DNA of 64,000 bases from Acidobacteriaceae bacterium (GCA_025462885.1 JAOAPN010000004.1:310001-374000), one strand, 5' to 3'; shown: positions 1 through 8,794, counted from the stretch's first letter. The notes: a model not told the origin generated them from the sequence alone. A program made the numbers and translations.

Positions 1-154
1 TTAACGTCAGACGGCCCTCCCCGACGTCTTCCAGACGCTGCCGGATCTCGCCTTGATCGAAGTTACCGGTTCCTTCTGAACCGATGGCCGAGGTTTCCCA
101 CGCGGCCGTTATCTCGCGTGTCAAAAAGTGCTCTTCGATGCTGATGATCTTCAT
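1..154 (-). CDS. Amidohydrolase family protein, N-terminal part (runs off the left edge)
   Basis: Reading leftward from an ATG at 154-152 gives 51 residues beginning MKIISIEEHFLTREI and continuing through AAWETSAIGSEG to VGEGRLTL at the window edge. The opening IxxEEHFLT...AWE and the later DVGEGRL match the N-terminus of amidohydrolase-2 (PF04909) enzymes, metal-dependent TIM-barrel hydrolases or decarboxylases in which this first strand carries metal ligands (family knowledge). The E-H pair at residues 7-9 would be part of that site. It is divergent from a LysR-type regulator only about 70 bp away, a common arrangement where the regulator controls the enzyme. Only the start is visible, so substrate and integrity are unknown. 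Confidence 0.75.
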   Translation of the reverse strand, partial: MKIISIEEHFLTREITAAWETSAIGSEGTGNFDQGEIRQRLEDVGEGRLTL

Positions 155-226
155 TGTCTCTGGGTACCCTCAGTTAGTATGGCGAAGACGACTTATTCAT
201 TCCATAGCTAAACGCGGATATCGCCT

Positions 227-1149
227 ATGCAAAAATCGAATACCTTCCTGGAAAGGCTGGACGTACGTTCCCTGCGCACATTGAAGGTGCTATTGGATAC
301 GCGGAGCGTGACCAAGGCAGGAGAGGCAATGGCTATCAGTCAGCCTGCCGCAAGCAGGGTGCTTGCTCAGCTCCGTCATGCAATCGGTGTCCATTGCTGG
401 TGAGGGGATGCCACGGAAACACGTTGACGCCGAGAGGAGAGTCACTTCGGCCGGCGGTAGGCGAAGCTCTCGATGCCATTTCCTCCTTGTTTGAGCAGGA
501 AGTCTTTGAGCCTTCCAACACCAAGCTCTCGGTACGTGTAGCGTCGACAGATCATGGCGCAACTGTAGTGCTGGCACCATTAGTTCAGGCACTCGCCACG
601 CTCGCGCCGGGGATTACTGTGGAAATTGCGCCTTGGGGCGACCAGACTCTTTCCGATCTTGAAACAGGCCGACTCGACCTGGCCCTGGACGTCGAAAGCC
701 ATCTGCCAGAGAACTTTCACTTCCGCGCGCTCTTCAAAGAGAAGTATGCCTGCCTCGTTCGGCAGGGTCATCCGTTGCTCAAGACGCTGCGGAGAGACGG
801 AAGCCTGAATCCAGGTCTGGCCTCCGCCTATCCACAAATCGTGCTGTTGTATCCGGTGGGTAACAGGCCGGAGGGCGACGATGTTCTTGCACGTCTCGGC
901 CACCCGGCAAAGCGAATTGCACTGAAGACGCCGTACTTCACTTCAGCTCCTCTGTTGCTGGCGAACACCGACGATCTCATTTTTTTACCTTCGCGTCTAG
1001 GTCAAACGCTCGCACAGTCAGCCCCTCTGTCCCTCATACCCTTGCACGCCGACACGGCTTTTGACTATCGCCTTATCTGGCATGAACGAACGCAAAAAGA
1101 CGCTGGCTTCGGATGGCTGAGAGATCAGATATATCGCCTCGTTCAGTAG
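227..1149 (+). pseudogene. LysR-type transcriptional regulator, broken by a 1-bp frameshift
   Basis: From ATG 227 the frame encodes a LysR winged-helix start: LDVRSLRTLKVLLDTRSVTKAG, then AMAISQPAASRVLAQLRHAIG, ending at a TGA just after 394. The rest, from PLLVRGCHGNTLTPRGESL to the TAG at 1149, continues in another frame and is a typical LysR linker plus LysR_substrate effector domain. LysR proteins normally read xxGDPLLVR here. Codon GGT is followed by G-T and then CCA, so one base is missing between 389 and 390 (GAT to GT). Restoring it gives about 307 residues, a normal family length. The regulator lies divergent to an amidohydrolase, its probable former target. A sequencing error is the alternative. 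Confidence 0.85.
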
Positions 1150-1342
1150 GCCGAAAGCATTGGGCCTCACCTTCATTGCGTCAGTCAGTGCGCCCGCAGC
1201 ATAGGTCCTAATAAACACGCTTCCCGGCACTGATCATCAGTCACGACACGTCGACTTTCCGATCTGATACAACCTCTGAATCCCTTAGGTTGAGCTGCCG
1301 CGTCGCCGAACCAACGATCGCCAGAGACAATCTGCGTATGAT

Positions 1343-1711
1343 TTATGGCTTCGAAACTGATGGTGCAAACGTAATCAGATTCACAATCTTGCCTTCGGGA
1401 GAGACCCGGATCTGATCGTGCCCCTTTACGAGAACGGTTCCGTCCGCCTGTACAAGGAGCCAGGTCAGGAGGGCAACATCATGGTGAGCGGAGACATCTT
1501 CCATTTCAAAATATCCTCCCGGCACCTTCTCCTGTATCCCCGCCATGTCCTTGAGCAGCGTGTCGAGACCGCCTTCGAACTCGGGAGTCTGATAAGAGAA
1601 ATCCGTGTCGAGGACATCAGCCAACATCTTCGTCCGCTCTTGATCAGAGTTCGGTTTCCATGCGTCCGCGTACTGTGCGTAAAGCTTCCAGACTTGCTGA
1701 TTCGTAATCAT
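1343..1711 (-). CDS. SnoaL-like / NTF2-fold protein
   Basis: A 122-residue protein with the small alpha+beta SnoaL-like layout: an N-terminal helix (VWKLYAQYADAWKPNSDQER), a central FEGGLDTLLKDMAGIQEKVPGGYFEM segment, and a last strand ending GHDQIRVSPEGKIVNLITFAP. The family includes polyketide cyclases, isomerases and many uncharacterised proteins; the function here is not predictable. The start is well supported by AGGAGG a few bases before ATG 1711. There is no signal peptide, so it is probably cytoplasmic. It is divergent from the AraC-type regulator at 1813 with about 100 bp between, which suggests that regulator controls it. Confidence 0.7.
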   Translation of the reverse strand: MITNQQVWKLYAQYADAWKPNSDQERTKMLADVLDTDFSYQTPEFEGGLDTLLKDMAGIQEKVPGGYFEMEDVSAHHDVALLTWLLVQADGTVLVKGHDQIRVSPEGKIVNLITFAPSVSKP

Positions 1712-1812
1712 TTGTTCCTCCTAACCCTCGAAGGGCTGCAACTTCAGAGTAGCCATGATTCCGTGGAGGATCTATGCGTCAAAAGCCGGAATTGTTGTGA
1801 GATCATCCGGGA

Positions 1813-2736
1813 ATGGATCCTCTCACTCAACTGGTAGAACTTCTTCGCCCTCATGGCCTGCGGTGGAAGCGGCTCGATGCAACAGGCGATTGGGCGCTGC
1901 AGTTTCGCGGGCACGACGGCGTGTCCTTCTGCATGGTTGGCAAGGGAGACTGCGATATCCAAGTGGAAGGTCAACAGGGGGAGCATCTCGGCGAAGGCGA
2001 TCTGGTGCTTCTCAATGCTCCGCCTCCGTGGAGGCTGATGCATGGAGCACAGCCCCACTTGGAGGATTTTGAGGCCACCTATGCGGGTATGGACGGGAAT
2101 ACGGCATTCATTGGCAAGTCCGGCTCTGGACCGCTCACCCAGTTGCTCGGCGGACAGATATCCTTTGGATCCGGCAACATCAAGTTGCTTCGAGGCATAT
2201 TGCCCCCCATGCTACGGATTCCGTCCTGGGCTCCCTCTTCCGGCAGGCTACACAAAGTGCTTGAATGGATCGGCGATGAAGCAGTCTCCGACGAGCCGGG
2301 CCGCGGCCTGATCCTGGAGCGGTTGCTTGAAATCATGTTGGTCGAAGCGTTTCGTCTGAATCCACTCGATTCCGGTATGACACATGGCCTGCTTGCAGCT
2401 ATGGCGGATCCTCAACTTGCGGCTGCGCTAAAGGTCATGCACGCCCAGTTCCGACGGACCTGGACAGTCACTGAACTCGCATCAGCCAGCGGGATGTCGC
2501 GATCCGCGTTTGCGGAAAGATTCAATCGCGTGGTGGGACTCGCTCCGATCGATTACCTGCTGGAACTGAGGATGGCCGTGGCAAAAGACGGGCTTCTTTT
2601 CGCAGGAAAGCGAGCATCCGAGGTTGCTTTCCTTTGCGGTTACAAGTCAGTTGCTGCGTTTAGCACCGCTTTTCGACGCACTGTTGGTTCCTCGCCTGCT
2701 GCATATGCCAAACGACGTTCGGCTCGACCCATCTGA
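1813..2736 (+). CDS. AraC family transcriptional regulator (cupin sensor)
   Basis: A 307-residue regulator. Residues about 1-190 are a cupin-like ligand domain of the AraC 'cupin_6' type, with the CDIQVEG...LGEGDLVLLNAP barrel segment. Residues about 205-300 are the AraC DNA-binding domain with two helix-turn-helix motifs: WTVTELASASGMSRSAFAERF, then ASEVAFLCGYKSVAAFSTAFRR and the closing GSSPAAY. Relatives often control a divergent or neighbouring dehydrogenase or small isomerase gene, so the divergent SnoaL-like gene at 1343-1711 is the likely target. The Shine-Dalgarno sequence is weak. A second, clearly related regulator lies at 10882-11883. Confidence 0.88.
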   Translation: MDPLTQLVELLRPHGLRWKRLDATGDWALQFRGHDGVSFCMVGKGDCDIQVEGQQGEHLGEGDLVLLNAPPPWRLMHGAQPHLEDFEATYAGMDGNTAFIGKSGSGPLTQLLGGQISFGSGNIKLLRGILPPMLRIPSWAPSSGRLHKVLEWIGDEAVSDEPGRGLILERLLEIMLVEAFRLNPLDSGMTHGLLAAMADPQLAAALKVMHAQFRRTWTVTELASASGMSRSAFAERFNRVVGLAPIDYLLELRMAVAKDGLLFAGKRASEVAFLCGYKSVAAFSTAFRRTVGSSPAAYAKRRSARPI

Positions 2737-2797
2737 TCCCACGGGACCATGTACGTTCCGTCAGGATCAGCATGAGGGAAAGCAAAGATACGCCACG

Positions 2798-2822
2798 TTT
2801 CCTGACACATTCTGTCAGGAAA
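2798..2822 (+). terminator. Hairpin after the AraC gene
   Basis: TTTCCTGACA, loop CATTC, TGTCAGGAAA: a perfect 10-bp stem 60 bp after the AraC stop codon, followed a few bases later by a short T tract (GTTTT). It is a plausible intrinsic terminator. Confidence 0.6.
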
Positions 2823-3127
2823 TCCGTTTTGTCGCAGCGCCATGCCCGTTGATGGTTGACTGAAGAGAAGCCGACTTCCAGGTACCAATCGCTAGAACCA
2901 TTGATGGCAGCGGTCTCGTGGCCCTAAGACCGGATTGACTCCTTAGCGCTTCTTCTTACAAGGCATGGACGAACTACATGAAAGAACTACTCGGAGCATC
3001 GCCCTTCGGCTGATGCTCCCATCTATAGTGGACAGTACCTCTGCGACATAGAGGGCACCGCGTAGGAGAAGTGCTGCCTCAATGAGTGACTCGGCCTGAA
3101 GTCGACAAAGCAGAGTTCAAGCTCCTA
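2823..3127. other. Non-coding stretch before the padR promoter
   Basis: No convincing gene is seen on either strand. The only structure is a hairpin with arms GGAGCATC (2993-3000) and GATGCTCC (3012-3019), role unknown. Confidence 0.4.
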
Positions 3128-3165
3128 TTGACTGTCTATATGACTCGAGATATGGTCTTATAGAC
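3128..3165 (+). promoter_or_regulatory. Promoter with inverted repeat upstream of padR-ADOP
   Basis: A -35-like TTGACT (3128-3133) and a -10-like TATGGT (3151-3156) are separated by 17 bp. The arms GTCTATA (3134-3140) and TATAGAC (3159-3165) form a perfect 7-bp inverted repeat, one arm just after the -35 box and one just after the -10. This is where a PadR dimer would block its own promoter. The boxes and repeat are seen; the regulator assignment is inference from position. Confidence 0.6.
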
Positions 3166-3182
3166 GATCGATAGGAGATTCC

Positions 3183-3527
3183 ATGGCTGGCATTGAATCA
3201 GATTTGCTGCAAGGCACGCTCGATGTTTTGATTCTGAAGGCCCTCGCTCTTCAGGAATTGCACGGCATGGGAATCTCCCGCCGAATAGGGCAAATGACGA
3301 ACGGGACGTTCGATGTGAAACCGGGCTCACTGTTTCCCGCACTTCACCGAATGGAGGAGGCGGGCTGGCTGACATCCAATTGGGGCCAGGCGGAAACGAA
3401 TCGGCGTGCAAAGTTCTATGCCTTGACCAGGACTGGACGGAAGCAGCTTCAAACAGAAACCGAACGCTGGGCTCGCATCTCTTTCGCTATGGCGGCAGCG
3501 CTCGGGATCGGCCAGGAGGCCTTATGA
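3183..3527 (+). CDS. PadR family transcriptional regulator
   Basis: A 114-residue PadR-type winged-helix protein. It opens SDLLQGTLDVLILKALAL, then HGMGISRRIGQMTNGTFDVKPGSLFPALHRMEEAGWL, which is the recognition helix and wing, followed by AKFYALTRTGRKQL and a C-terminal dimerisation helix. PadR proteins are usually repressors of a neighbouring transport gene. The start follows GGAG (3174-3177). The stop codon overlaps the ATG of the next gene in an ATGA, so the two are translationally coupled. In Acidobacteria, PadR genes of this size very often precede large MacB/FtsX permeases. The inverted repeat at 3134-3165 is the likely operator. Confidence 0.9.
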   Translation: MAGIESDLLQGTLDVLILKALALQELHGMGISRRIGQMTNGTFDVKPGSLFPALHRMEEAGWLTSNWGQAETNRRAKFYALTRTGRKQLQTETERWARISFAMAAALGIGQEAL

Positions 3528-6244
3528 TCAGCCGGCTCCGCGCGCTTTGGAACAATGCGTTCCACAGAAAACAACTTGATCGCGACCTCGATGAGGAACT
3601 TGAGGCTTATGTGGAACTGGTAGCAGCCGAGAAGCTGCAGGCAGGCATGGGCCCTGAAGAAGCGCATAGCTATGCTCGCCGCCAGACAGGAGGAAAAGAT
3701 CAGGTGGTACAGAACGTCCGCGATGTCCGCACGGGCGTCTGGTTAGACAGGCTTTTGCAAGATGTGCACTTCGGCGTTCGGACACTCGCGAAGAACCCGA
3801 CGTTTTTCCTGATCGCCGTGGGAACCCTCGCACTCGGGATCGGTGCAAACAGCGCGATGTTCAGCCTGCTTGATCAGGTGGTTCTGCGGCTCTTGCCCGT
3901 CCGGCATCCCGAACAACTGGTGATTGTGAAAGAGGCTGGTAATCACTACGGCAATAGTTTCGGCCCAAACACGATGTCCTGGCCAATGTTTGAAGATTTG
4001 CGAGACCGCAATCAAGTCTTCTCCGAGATGTTCTGCCGATTTCCAGCGAGCTTAGCTATCGGCTACCACGATCAAACGGTGCAAATCCCCGCGGAGCTGG
4101 TCTCCAGCGCGTACTTCCAGACACTGGGCGTTGAAGCGGTACTGGGGCGCACGATAGGCCGGGATGACGATTCGATTCCAGACGGCAAACCTGTCGTCGT
4201 GCTCAGCTACAGCTTCTGGCAGAGCTACTTCGGCGGTGACCGCAATGCCATCGGGCGGACCATCTCGCTGAACGGTTATGTAATGACCGTAATTGGTGTT
4301 GTGCAGCCAGGATTTGACGGCCTTGAACTGGGAGTGCCCGCGAAAGTCTTCGTTCCCATCATGATGAAGACGGAGATGACGCCGCACTCAGACGGGCTCA
4401 AGGACCGGCGTCGACGGCTGAGTTGGGTGACCACATACGGCCGCCTGAAACCCGGTATCAGCATGAAGCAGGCGCAGGCTTCGCTTCAGCCGCTTCTGCA
4501 TAGCATTCTTGAGATGGAAGTTCAGCAACCTGAGTTCACCAGATCTGCGACGGCTGCGGATCGAGAACCGTTTCTCCGGAATCGCATTGAACTTTTGCCG
4601 GGCTCGGACAGCGATCTCCGTGAATATATGCGCAGACCGCTATGGATCTTGCTCGCGCTCACCGCGGCGGTGCTTCTGTTGGCCTGCGCCAACCTGGCGA
4701 ATCTATTGCTGGCGCGCGCGACATCGCGAGAGAAGGAATTCGCTGTTCGGTTGGCGATCGGAGCTGGACGAGTTCGCATCGTTCGCCAGTTGCTGGTCGA
4801 AAGCCTGCTTCTCTCAGGGGCTGGTGCGGTTGTGGGGCTAACGCTGGCTTACGTGGCGGACCGCATTCTTCTACGAATCTATCTTCCCGCGGATGCGACA
4901 GTCGAATTTGTGGTCTCGCCCATTCCGGATGGACGCATGCTCGCATTTACTTTGGGAGTCATGCTTCTGACGTCACTCGCCTTCGGGCTCTTGCCTGCCA
5001 TGGGTGCTTCGCGCACCGAAATCACGCTCGCGCTCAAAGACAGATCAGGGGCCGCTTCCGCCGGCGGCATGTCTCTTCGCAGGTTGCTGGTCTCGATCCA
5101 GGTGGCTCTTTCTCTGCTGCTGCTTGTTGGCGCAGGACTGTTCGTACGTACTTTGCGCAACCTCGAGAACGTGGGCTCCGGTTTCCCAACCGATCACCTG
5201 CTCACATTCGCAACTGCACCTACACTTAGCGGATATTCCTTTGCAGAAACCAAATCCTATTATGACCGGCTCAACGTCAACCTCGAAACGATGCCCGGAG
5301 TTACTTCGGTAGGATTCTCCACCATGCCGATTCTGAGGGGTTATGCATGGCAGAACGCGATTGTGGGCAAGGATTTTGAAGGTACGCCGATTGAACAGCA
5401 GCCGGTTCTAAGCCAGGTCAGCCCGAACTACTTTGCTACGCTTGGTATTCCTATTGTTGCCGGCCGCGCATTCAGCACTCAGGATGTTGCTCCGACCGAT
5501 TACGCTGTGGTGAATGAGAGCTTCGCCAAGGAATACTTCCCGGGCCGCAATCCGCTCGGCCAGCGATTCGGGCTGGTGAGCGACTCGGAGTCGGTGACAC
5601 CGAAGACGGAAGTGATCGGTGTAATTCCAGACAGGAAATACCGAGATCTGAGGGAGACGCCCCCGCCGCAGGCCTATTTCCCTTATCTCGCAGATTCTAA
5701 CGTCCGCGGCATGACTGTTTATGTGCGCACGCAGGCTGATCCGCGCCAATTCAAGGATGCGCTACGCGAACGGATGCGTCAGTTCGACCCGCATGTTGCG
5801 GTGGTTGATCTCCAGACCGTAAGCGAACAGATTGGGTTTTCGCTCAGGACCGAACGACTTGTCGCCGGTCTTTCCGCGGTTTTCGGTTGCGTTGCCATGC
5901 TGCTCGCTGTGATCGGGCTGTATGGGGTGATGGCTTACGCCGTGTTACGGAGGACGCGTGAAATTGGCATTCGCATTGCCCTCGGAGCACTGCGGAGCAA
6001 TGTCATTGCGATGATCATGCGCGAAGTGCTCCTTCTTATCGGATCCGGCCTCGCAGCCGGCGGCGCGCTTGCGCTGGTCCTCGTCAATCTGATCCACAGC
6101 CAACTATATGGATTGAATGCGCGCGATCCTTTGACGTTCATTGGCTCCGCAATCGTTCTTGCTTCAGCCGCGGGCCTTGCAGGCTTCATTCCTGCCTTGC
6201 GCGCGAGCGGTGTGGACCCGACAACCGCATTACGGCAGGAATGA
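3524..6244 (+). CDS. ADOP-type ABC transporter permease (two FtsX domains)
   Basis: A 906-residue inner-membrane permease starting at the ATG that overlaps the padR stop codon. Residues 1-75 form the 'permease prefix' region that goes with PadR partners (DRDLDEELEAYVELVAAEK). A first membrane helix lies around 93-115 (FFLIAVGTLALGIGANSAMF), followed by a MacB-like periplasmic core. A first FtsX domain lies around 370-450 (ACANLANLLLARATSREKEF and LAIGAGRVRIVRQLLVESLL), then a second periplasmic core and a second FtsX domain near the C-terminus (YGVMAYAVLRRTREIGIRIALGA). This duplicated layout matches the acidobacterial duplicated orphan permease family. No ATPase gene is adjacent, as is usual for the family. 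Substrate unknown. Confidence 0.92.
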   Translation: MISRLRALWNNAFHRKQLDRDLDEELEAYVELVAAEKLQAGMGPEEAHSYARRQTGGKDQVVQNVRDVRTGVWLDRLLQDVHFGVRTLAKNPTFFLIAVGTLALGIGANSAMFSLLDQVVLRLLPVRHPEQLVIVKEAGNHYGNSFGPNTMSWPMFEDLRDRNQVFSEMFCRFPASLAIGYHDQTVQIPAELVSSAYFQTLGVEAVLGRTIGRDDDSIPDGKPVVVLSYSFWQSYFGGDRNAIGRTISLNGYVMTVIGVVQPGFDGLELGVPAKVFVPIMMKTEMTPHSDGLKDRRRRLSWVTTYGRLKPGISMKQAQASLQPLLHSILEMEVQQPEFTRSATAADREPFLRNRIELLPGSDSDLREYMRRPLWILLALTAAVLLLACANLANLLLARATSREKEFAVRLAIGAGRVRIVRQLLVESLLLSGAGAVVGLTLAYVADRILLRIYLPADATVEFVVSPIPDGRMLAFTLGVMLLTSLAFGLLPAMGASRTEITLALKDRSGAASAGGMSLRRLLVSIQVALSLLLLVGAGLFVRTLRNLENVGSGFPTDHLLTFATAPTLSGYSFAETKSYYDRLNVNLETMPGVTSVGFSTMPILRGYAWQNAIVGKDFEGTPIEQQPVLSQVSPNYFATLGIPIVAGRAFSTQDVAPTDYAVVNESFAKEYFPGRNPLGQRFGLVSDSESVTPKTEVIGVIPDRKYRDLRETPPPQAYFPYLADSNVRGMTVYVRTQADPRQFKDALRERMRQFDPHVAVVDLQTVSEQIGFSLRTERLVAGLSAVFGCVAMLLAVIGLYGVMAYAVLRRTREIGIRIALGALRSNVIAMIMREVLLLIGSGLAAGGALALVLVNLIHSQLYGLNARDPLTFIGSAIVLASAAGLAGFIPALRASGVDPTTALRQE

Positions 6245-6494
6245 CTCGGTTCGCGATGCGCCTTGCCTTGGGCGCACAAGAGTTGCACTTGTCGCTAAAT
6301 CGCCAATGCACTCATTGAGACAACCGGACTGCTTCCGAGAAGACAACTTCTGTGGACCATCGATGCGTAGCTCGGTCGTGATGCAATTATTCGAGTGACA
6401 TTTATGCTTGGCCCCGGGATGCGCCTATGGCATTCTTCATTTGTGTAATTCGAACCCTTCGAGGTGAATGCCTTTGATCCGCGAAATCTGTGTC

Positions 6495-7154
6495 ATGCCA
6501 CTGATCCATAAGGCTGCTGTCTGCCTCTTTCTTCTTTGCATTGGGAGTGCAGCCTGCGCTCAACAGCCACGCGAGCTCGTAAGTTGTAAGCCTGTGAGCC
6601 AGAAGACGGACGAGAACGGCTGCTGGATTCTTTCGAGTCAGCCTCTCGGTGTTCCTAAGGGCCCCGTCTTTTGGACGATTGATGTGTTCCCGACTAAGGA
6701 GCTTGCAGAGCAGGCGAAAGGAGCGAATGGAACAGTCGTCGAATCGTTGGGCAAAGTCTGGCTACTCACAATCGGGGAGAAGCCGGAACTTCGTTCCTCG
6801 GGAACGCGTGTGACACAGATAGGACCTCTCGTCGTTGTGAAGGAACGAAGCTATACCGCGCAATATATGGAGGCAAGCCTACAGCCGGGGATGGTGAGCA
6901 AGACGCACCTCCATTCAGGAGTTGAGGCTTTTTATACCGAGAGCGGAGAGACCTGCTTAGAGACTCCGAGCGGAATCCAGATAGGAAGGAAAGGATCTAA
7001 CATTATCGTTCCCGAGGGCGTGCCCATGGAATTGACGGCTGTTGGAACAGAGGTTCGACGCGGGCTGATCCTCATTCTTCATGATGCATCGAAGCCGCCG
7101 ACCACCTTGGTAGATAGCTGGAAGTCAAAACATCTTTGCGAGTCTGTGAAGTAA
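6495..7154 (+). CDS. Secreted cupin-domain protein
   Basis: The protein starts MPLIHKAAVCLFLLCIGSAA and continues CAQQP, a clean Sec signal peptide with likely cleavage after ACA. An upstream in-frame ATG at 6468 is possible, but the GAGG there is too close to the codon and would add a poor n-region. The mature part has a cupin core in its C-terminal half: SLQPGMVSKTHLHSGVEAFY, then GETCLETPSG and IVPEGVPMELTAVG, with the HxH-Glu type metal ligands visible. The likely location is the periplasm. A function in ligand binding or a small enzymatic role cannot be assigned. It is isolated from the ADOP gene by about 250 bp. Confidence 0.7.
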   Translation: MPLIHKAAVCLFLLCIGSAACAQQPRELVSCKPVSQKTDENGCWILSSQPLGVPKGPVFWTIDVFPTKELAEQAKGANGTVVESLGKVWLLTIGEKPELRSSGTRVTQIGPLVVVKERSYTAQYMEASLQPGMVSKTHLHSGVEAFYTESGETCLETPSGIQIGRKGSNIIVPEGVPMELTAVGTEVRRGLILILHDASKPPTTLVDSWKSKHLCESVK

Positions 7155-7188
7155 GAGAGAGGCAGGCCGCCGCTATCGTCCTTCATAT

Positions 7189-7224
7189 GTAAGGGGCAAC
7201 GTGCTTGTAAGGGGCAACGTGCTT
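7189..7224. repeat. 18-bp perfect tandem duplication
   Basis: GTAAGGGGCAACGTGCTT occurs twice head to tail (7189-7206 and 7207-7224) in the gap between the cupin gene and the convergent TetR gene. It looks like a recent slippage duplication. Confidence 0.9.
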
Positions 7225-7311
7225 TGCGGAGGTGATCCAACAACCACCGGTACGCTCGATGAGTGCATTGGCCTGTTATCACCAGCCGACTATCGTAGAT
7301 ATAAGCCGACT

Positions 7312-7902
7312 TCACGAGGTTAAGCCGGAGTCCGTCCCCGAGGTGATCTCGAGCGATCCGCTAGTCAGGATGGCGCTCGCGATGATGTGAAAAAGATGAT
7401 CGGCCCGCGGCGCGAAGGAAGGTTGGTCGACTGCCCAGCCGAGCGCCGCCATCAGCGCAAACAGATCGTCTCCACTCATGTCTGCACGTGCCGTTCCTTT
7501 GCCTTGAGCACGGAGCAGAAGTCGCGCGCTCGCTGAGTGGATCGCTGCGCATGAAGCATAAAGAGCTGAGTCCGGGTCCGTGTGGGCGGACGCCATCAGG
7601 GTGACAACGCCCTTATAGCTTTGAGCGAATTCCACCCACTCGTGAAGCCAGGACACGAGCGCCTCATCCGGAGAACCGGCCGTTTCGAGTTCGGTTGCCT
7701 TCTGCGTGAGTGCGTCCAGATTCGTACAAAGCAAAGCTTCGTAGAGGGCTTCTCGCGTCGGGAAGTGACGAAGCAGCGTGGCCAACCCGACGCCAGCTCG
7801 GCGGGCGAGATCCCGCATGGACGCATTGACACCGTGCTCGGCGATGACGTCGCGCGCGACTGAAAGTACGTGGCTGTAATTCTTTCTGGCATCAGCTCGC
7901 AA
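7312..7902 (-). CDS. TetR family transcriptional regulator
   Basis: About 196 residues. The N-terminal TetR_N domain reads RADARKNYSHVLSVARDVIA, then EHGVNASMRDLARRAGVGLA and TLLRHFPTREALYEALL, a canonical helix-turn-helix. The C-terminal part is a helical ligand domain (VSWLHEWVEFAQSYKGVVTLMA). I start at the TTG at 7902 because AAGGAG lies a few bases upstream; a TTG at 7917 is in frame but lacks a ribosome site and overlaps the -35 box of the divergent gene. It is divergent from the SDR gene at 8042, and two palindromes in between are probable operators. Likely a repressor of the SDR/reductase cassette. Confidence 0.85.
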   Translation of the reverse strand: MRADARKNYSHVLSVARDVIAEHGVNASMRDLARRAGVGLATLLRHFPTREALYEALLCTNLDALTQKATELETAGSPDEALVSWLHEWVEFAQSYKGVVTLMASAHTDPDSALYASCAAIHSASARLLLRAQGKGTARADMSGDDLFALMAALGWAVDQPSFAPRADHLFHIIASAILTSGSLEITSGTDSGLTS

Positions 7903-7910
7903 TGGGCTCC

Positions 7911-7967
7911 TTGACAAATGGATCAGTGGTCCACATACTTAGATTGCGCATATGGATCACTGCTCCA
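7911..7967 (+). promoter_or_regulatory. SDR promoter with two TetR-type operators
   Basis: TTGACA (7911-7916), 17 bp, then CATACT (7934-7939) makes a good promoter for the SDR gene. Two imperfect 15-bp palindromes, TGGATCAGTGGTCCA (7919-7933) and TGGATCACTGCTCCA (7953-7967), are centred 34 bp apart, roughly three helical turns. The first fills the -35/-10 spacer. This layout fits TetR repression from two sites. The assignment is inference. Confidence 0.65.
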
Positions 7968-8041
7968 GATGCTTCCTGAATGATACAGCTCACTGCGTCA
8001 TTCAGGAAACACAAGAAGAACAGCGATCAAAGGAAGTCATT

Positions 8042-8794
8042 ATGGGAAAACTTGAAGGTAAGGTTGCGGTAATCACAGGCGGAAGCAGCGGGATTGGCTT
8101 AGCCACAGCCAAGCGCTTCGTGGAAGAGGGCGCCCACGTAGTGATCACTGGGCGACGTGAGAAAGAGCTGAAGGAAGCAGTAGCCCTCATCGGGAGAAAT
8201 ATTACGACGGTCACAGGCGACGTTTCGCGCCTGGAAGATCTGGACCGCCTCTATGCCGTTGTGAAAGAGAAACATGGACACATCGACATACTCTTTGCGA
8301 ACGCGGGCGCAGGGACAATCGCACCGCTCGCGGTAGCTACTGAGGCCCATTTTGATCAGACCTTCGACGTGAACGTAAAGGGAATGTTCTTTACGGTGCA
8401 GAAGGCCCTTCCCCTCTTCAAAGACGGTGGCTCGATTGTCCTGAATTCTTCTGTCTCAAACGTGCTGGGGCTCGCAGGCTTCACCGCCTATGCCGCGAGC
8501 AAGGCGGCTGTGCGCAACTTCGCGCGCGGTTGGACTATGGAACTGAAGGACCGCAACATCCGTGTGAATTGTATGAGCCCGGGCGCAATCGACACCCCGG
8601 CCTTAGCGACGACGACGGGCCTCACCGCTGAACAGGCCGAGCAAGCGGTCGCCCAGTTTACCTCGCAGATCCCAATGGGTCGCAGAGGCATGCCCGAGGA
8701 AATTGCGGCAGCAGTCGTGTTTCTCGCCTCTGATGAAAGTTCTTACATCACCGGTGTGGATCTCGCCGTCGATGGAGGCATGGCGCAGGTCTGA
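8042..8794 (+). CDS. Short-chain dehydrogenase/reductase (SDR), copy 1
   Basis: A 250-residue classical SDR: TGGSSGIG cofactor loop at residues about 12-19, NAG motif, a serine-containing strand GGSIVLNSSVSN, the YAASK catalytic pair, and the IRVNCMSPGAIDTP segment. It is an NAD(P)-dependent oxidoreductase of the cytoplasm; substrate unknown. The ATG at 8042 is chosen over an in-frame ATG at 7952 because AGGAAG precedes it and the upstream option would run through the operator. It shares the MGKLEGKVAVITGG start with the SDR at 12004. It is followed after 95 bp by a reductase, probably in one operon under the TetR regulator. Confidence 0.93.
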   Translation: MGKLEGKVAVITGGSSGIGLATAKRFVEEGAHVVITGRREKELKEAVALIGRNITTVTGDVSRLEDLDRLYAVVKEKHGHIDILFANAGAGTIAPLAVATEAHFDQTFDVNVKGMFFTVQKALPLFKDGGSIVLNSSVSNVLGLAGFTAYAASKAAVRNFARGWTMELKDRNIRVNCMSPGAIDTPALATTTGLTAEQAEQAVAQFTSQIPMGRRGMPEEIAAAVVFLASDESSYITGVDLAVDGGMAQV

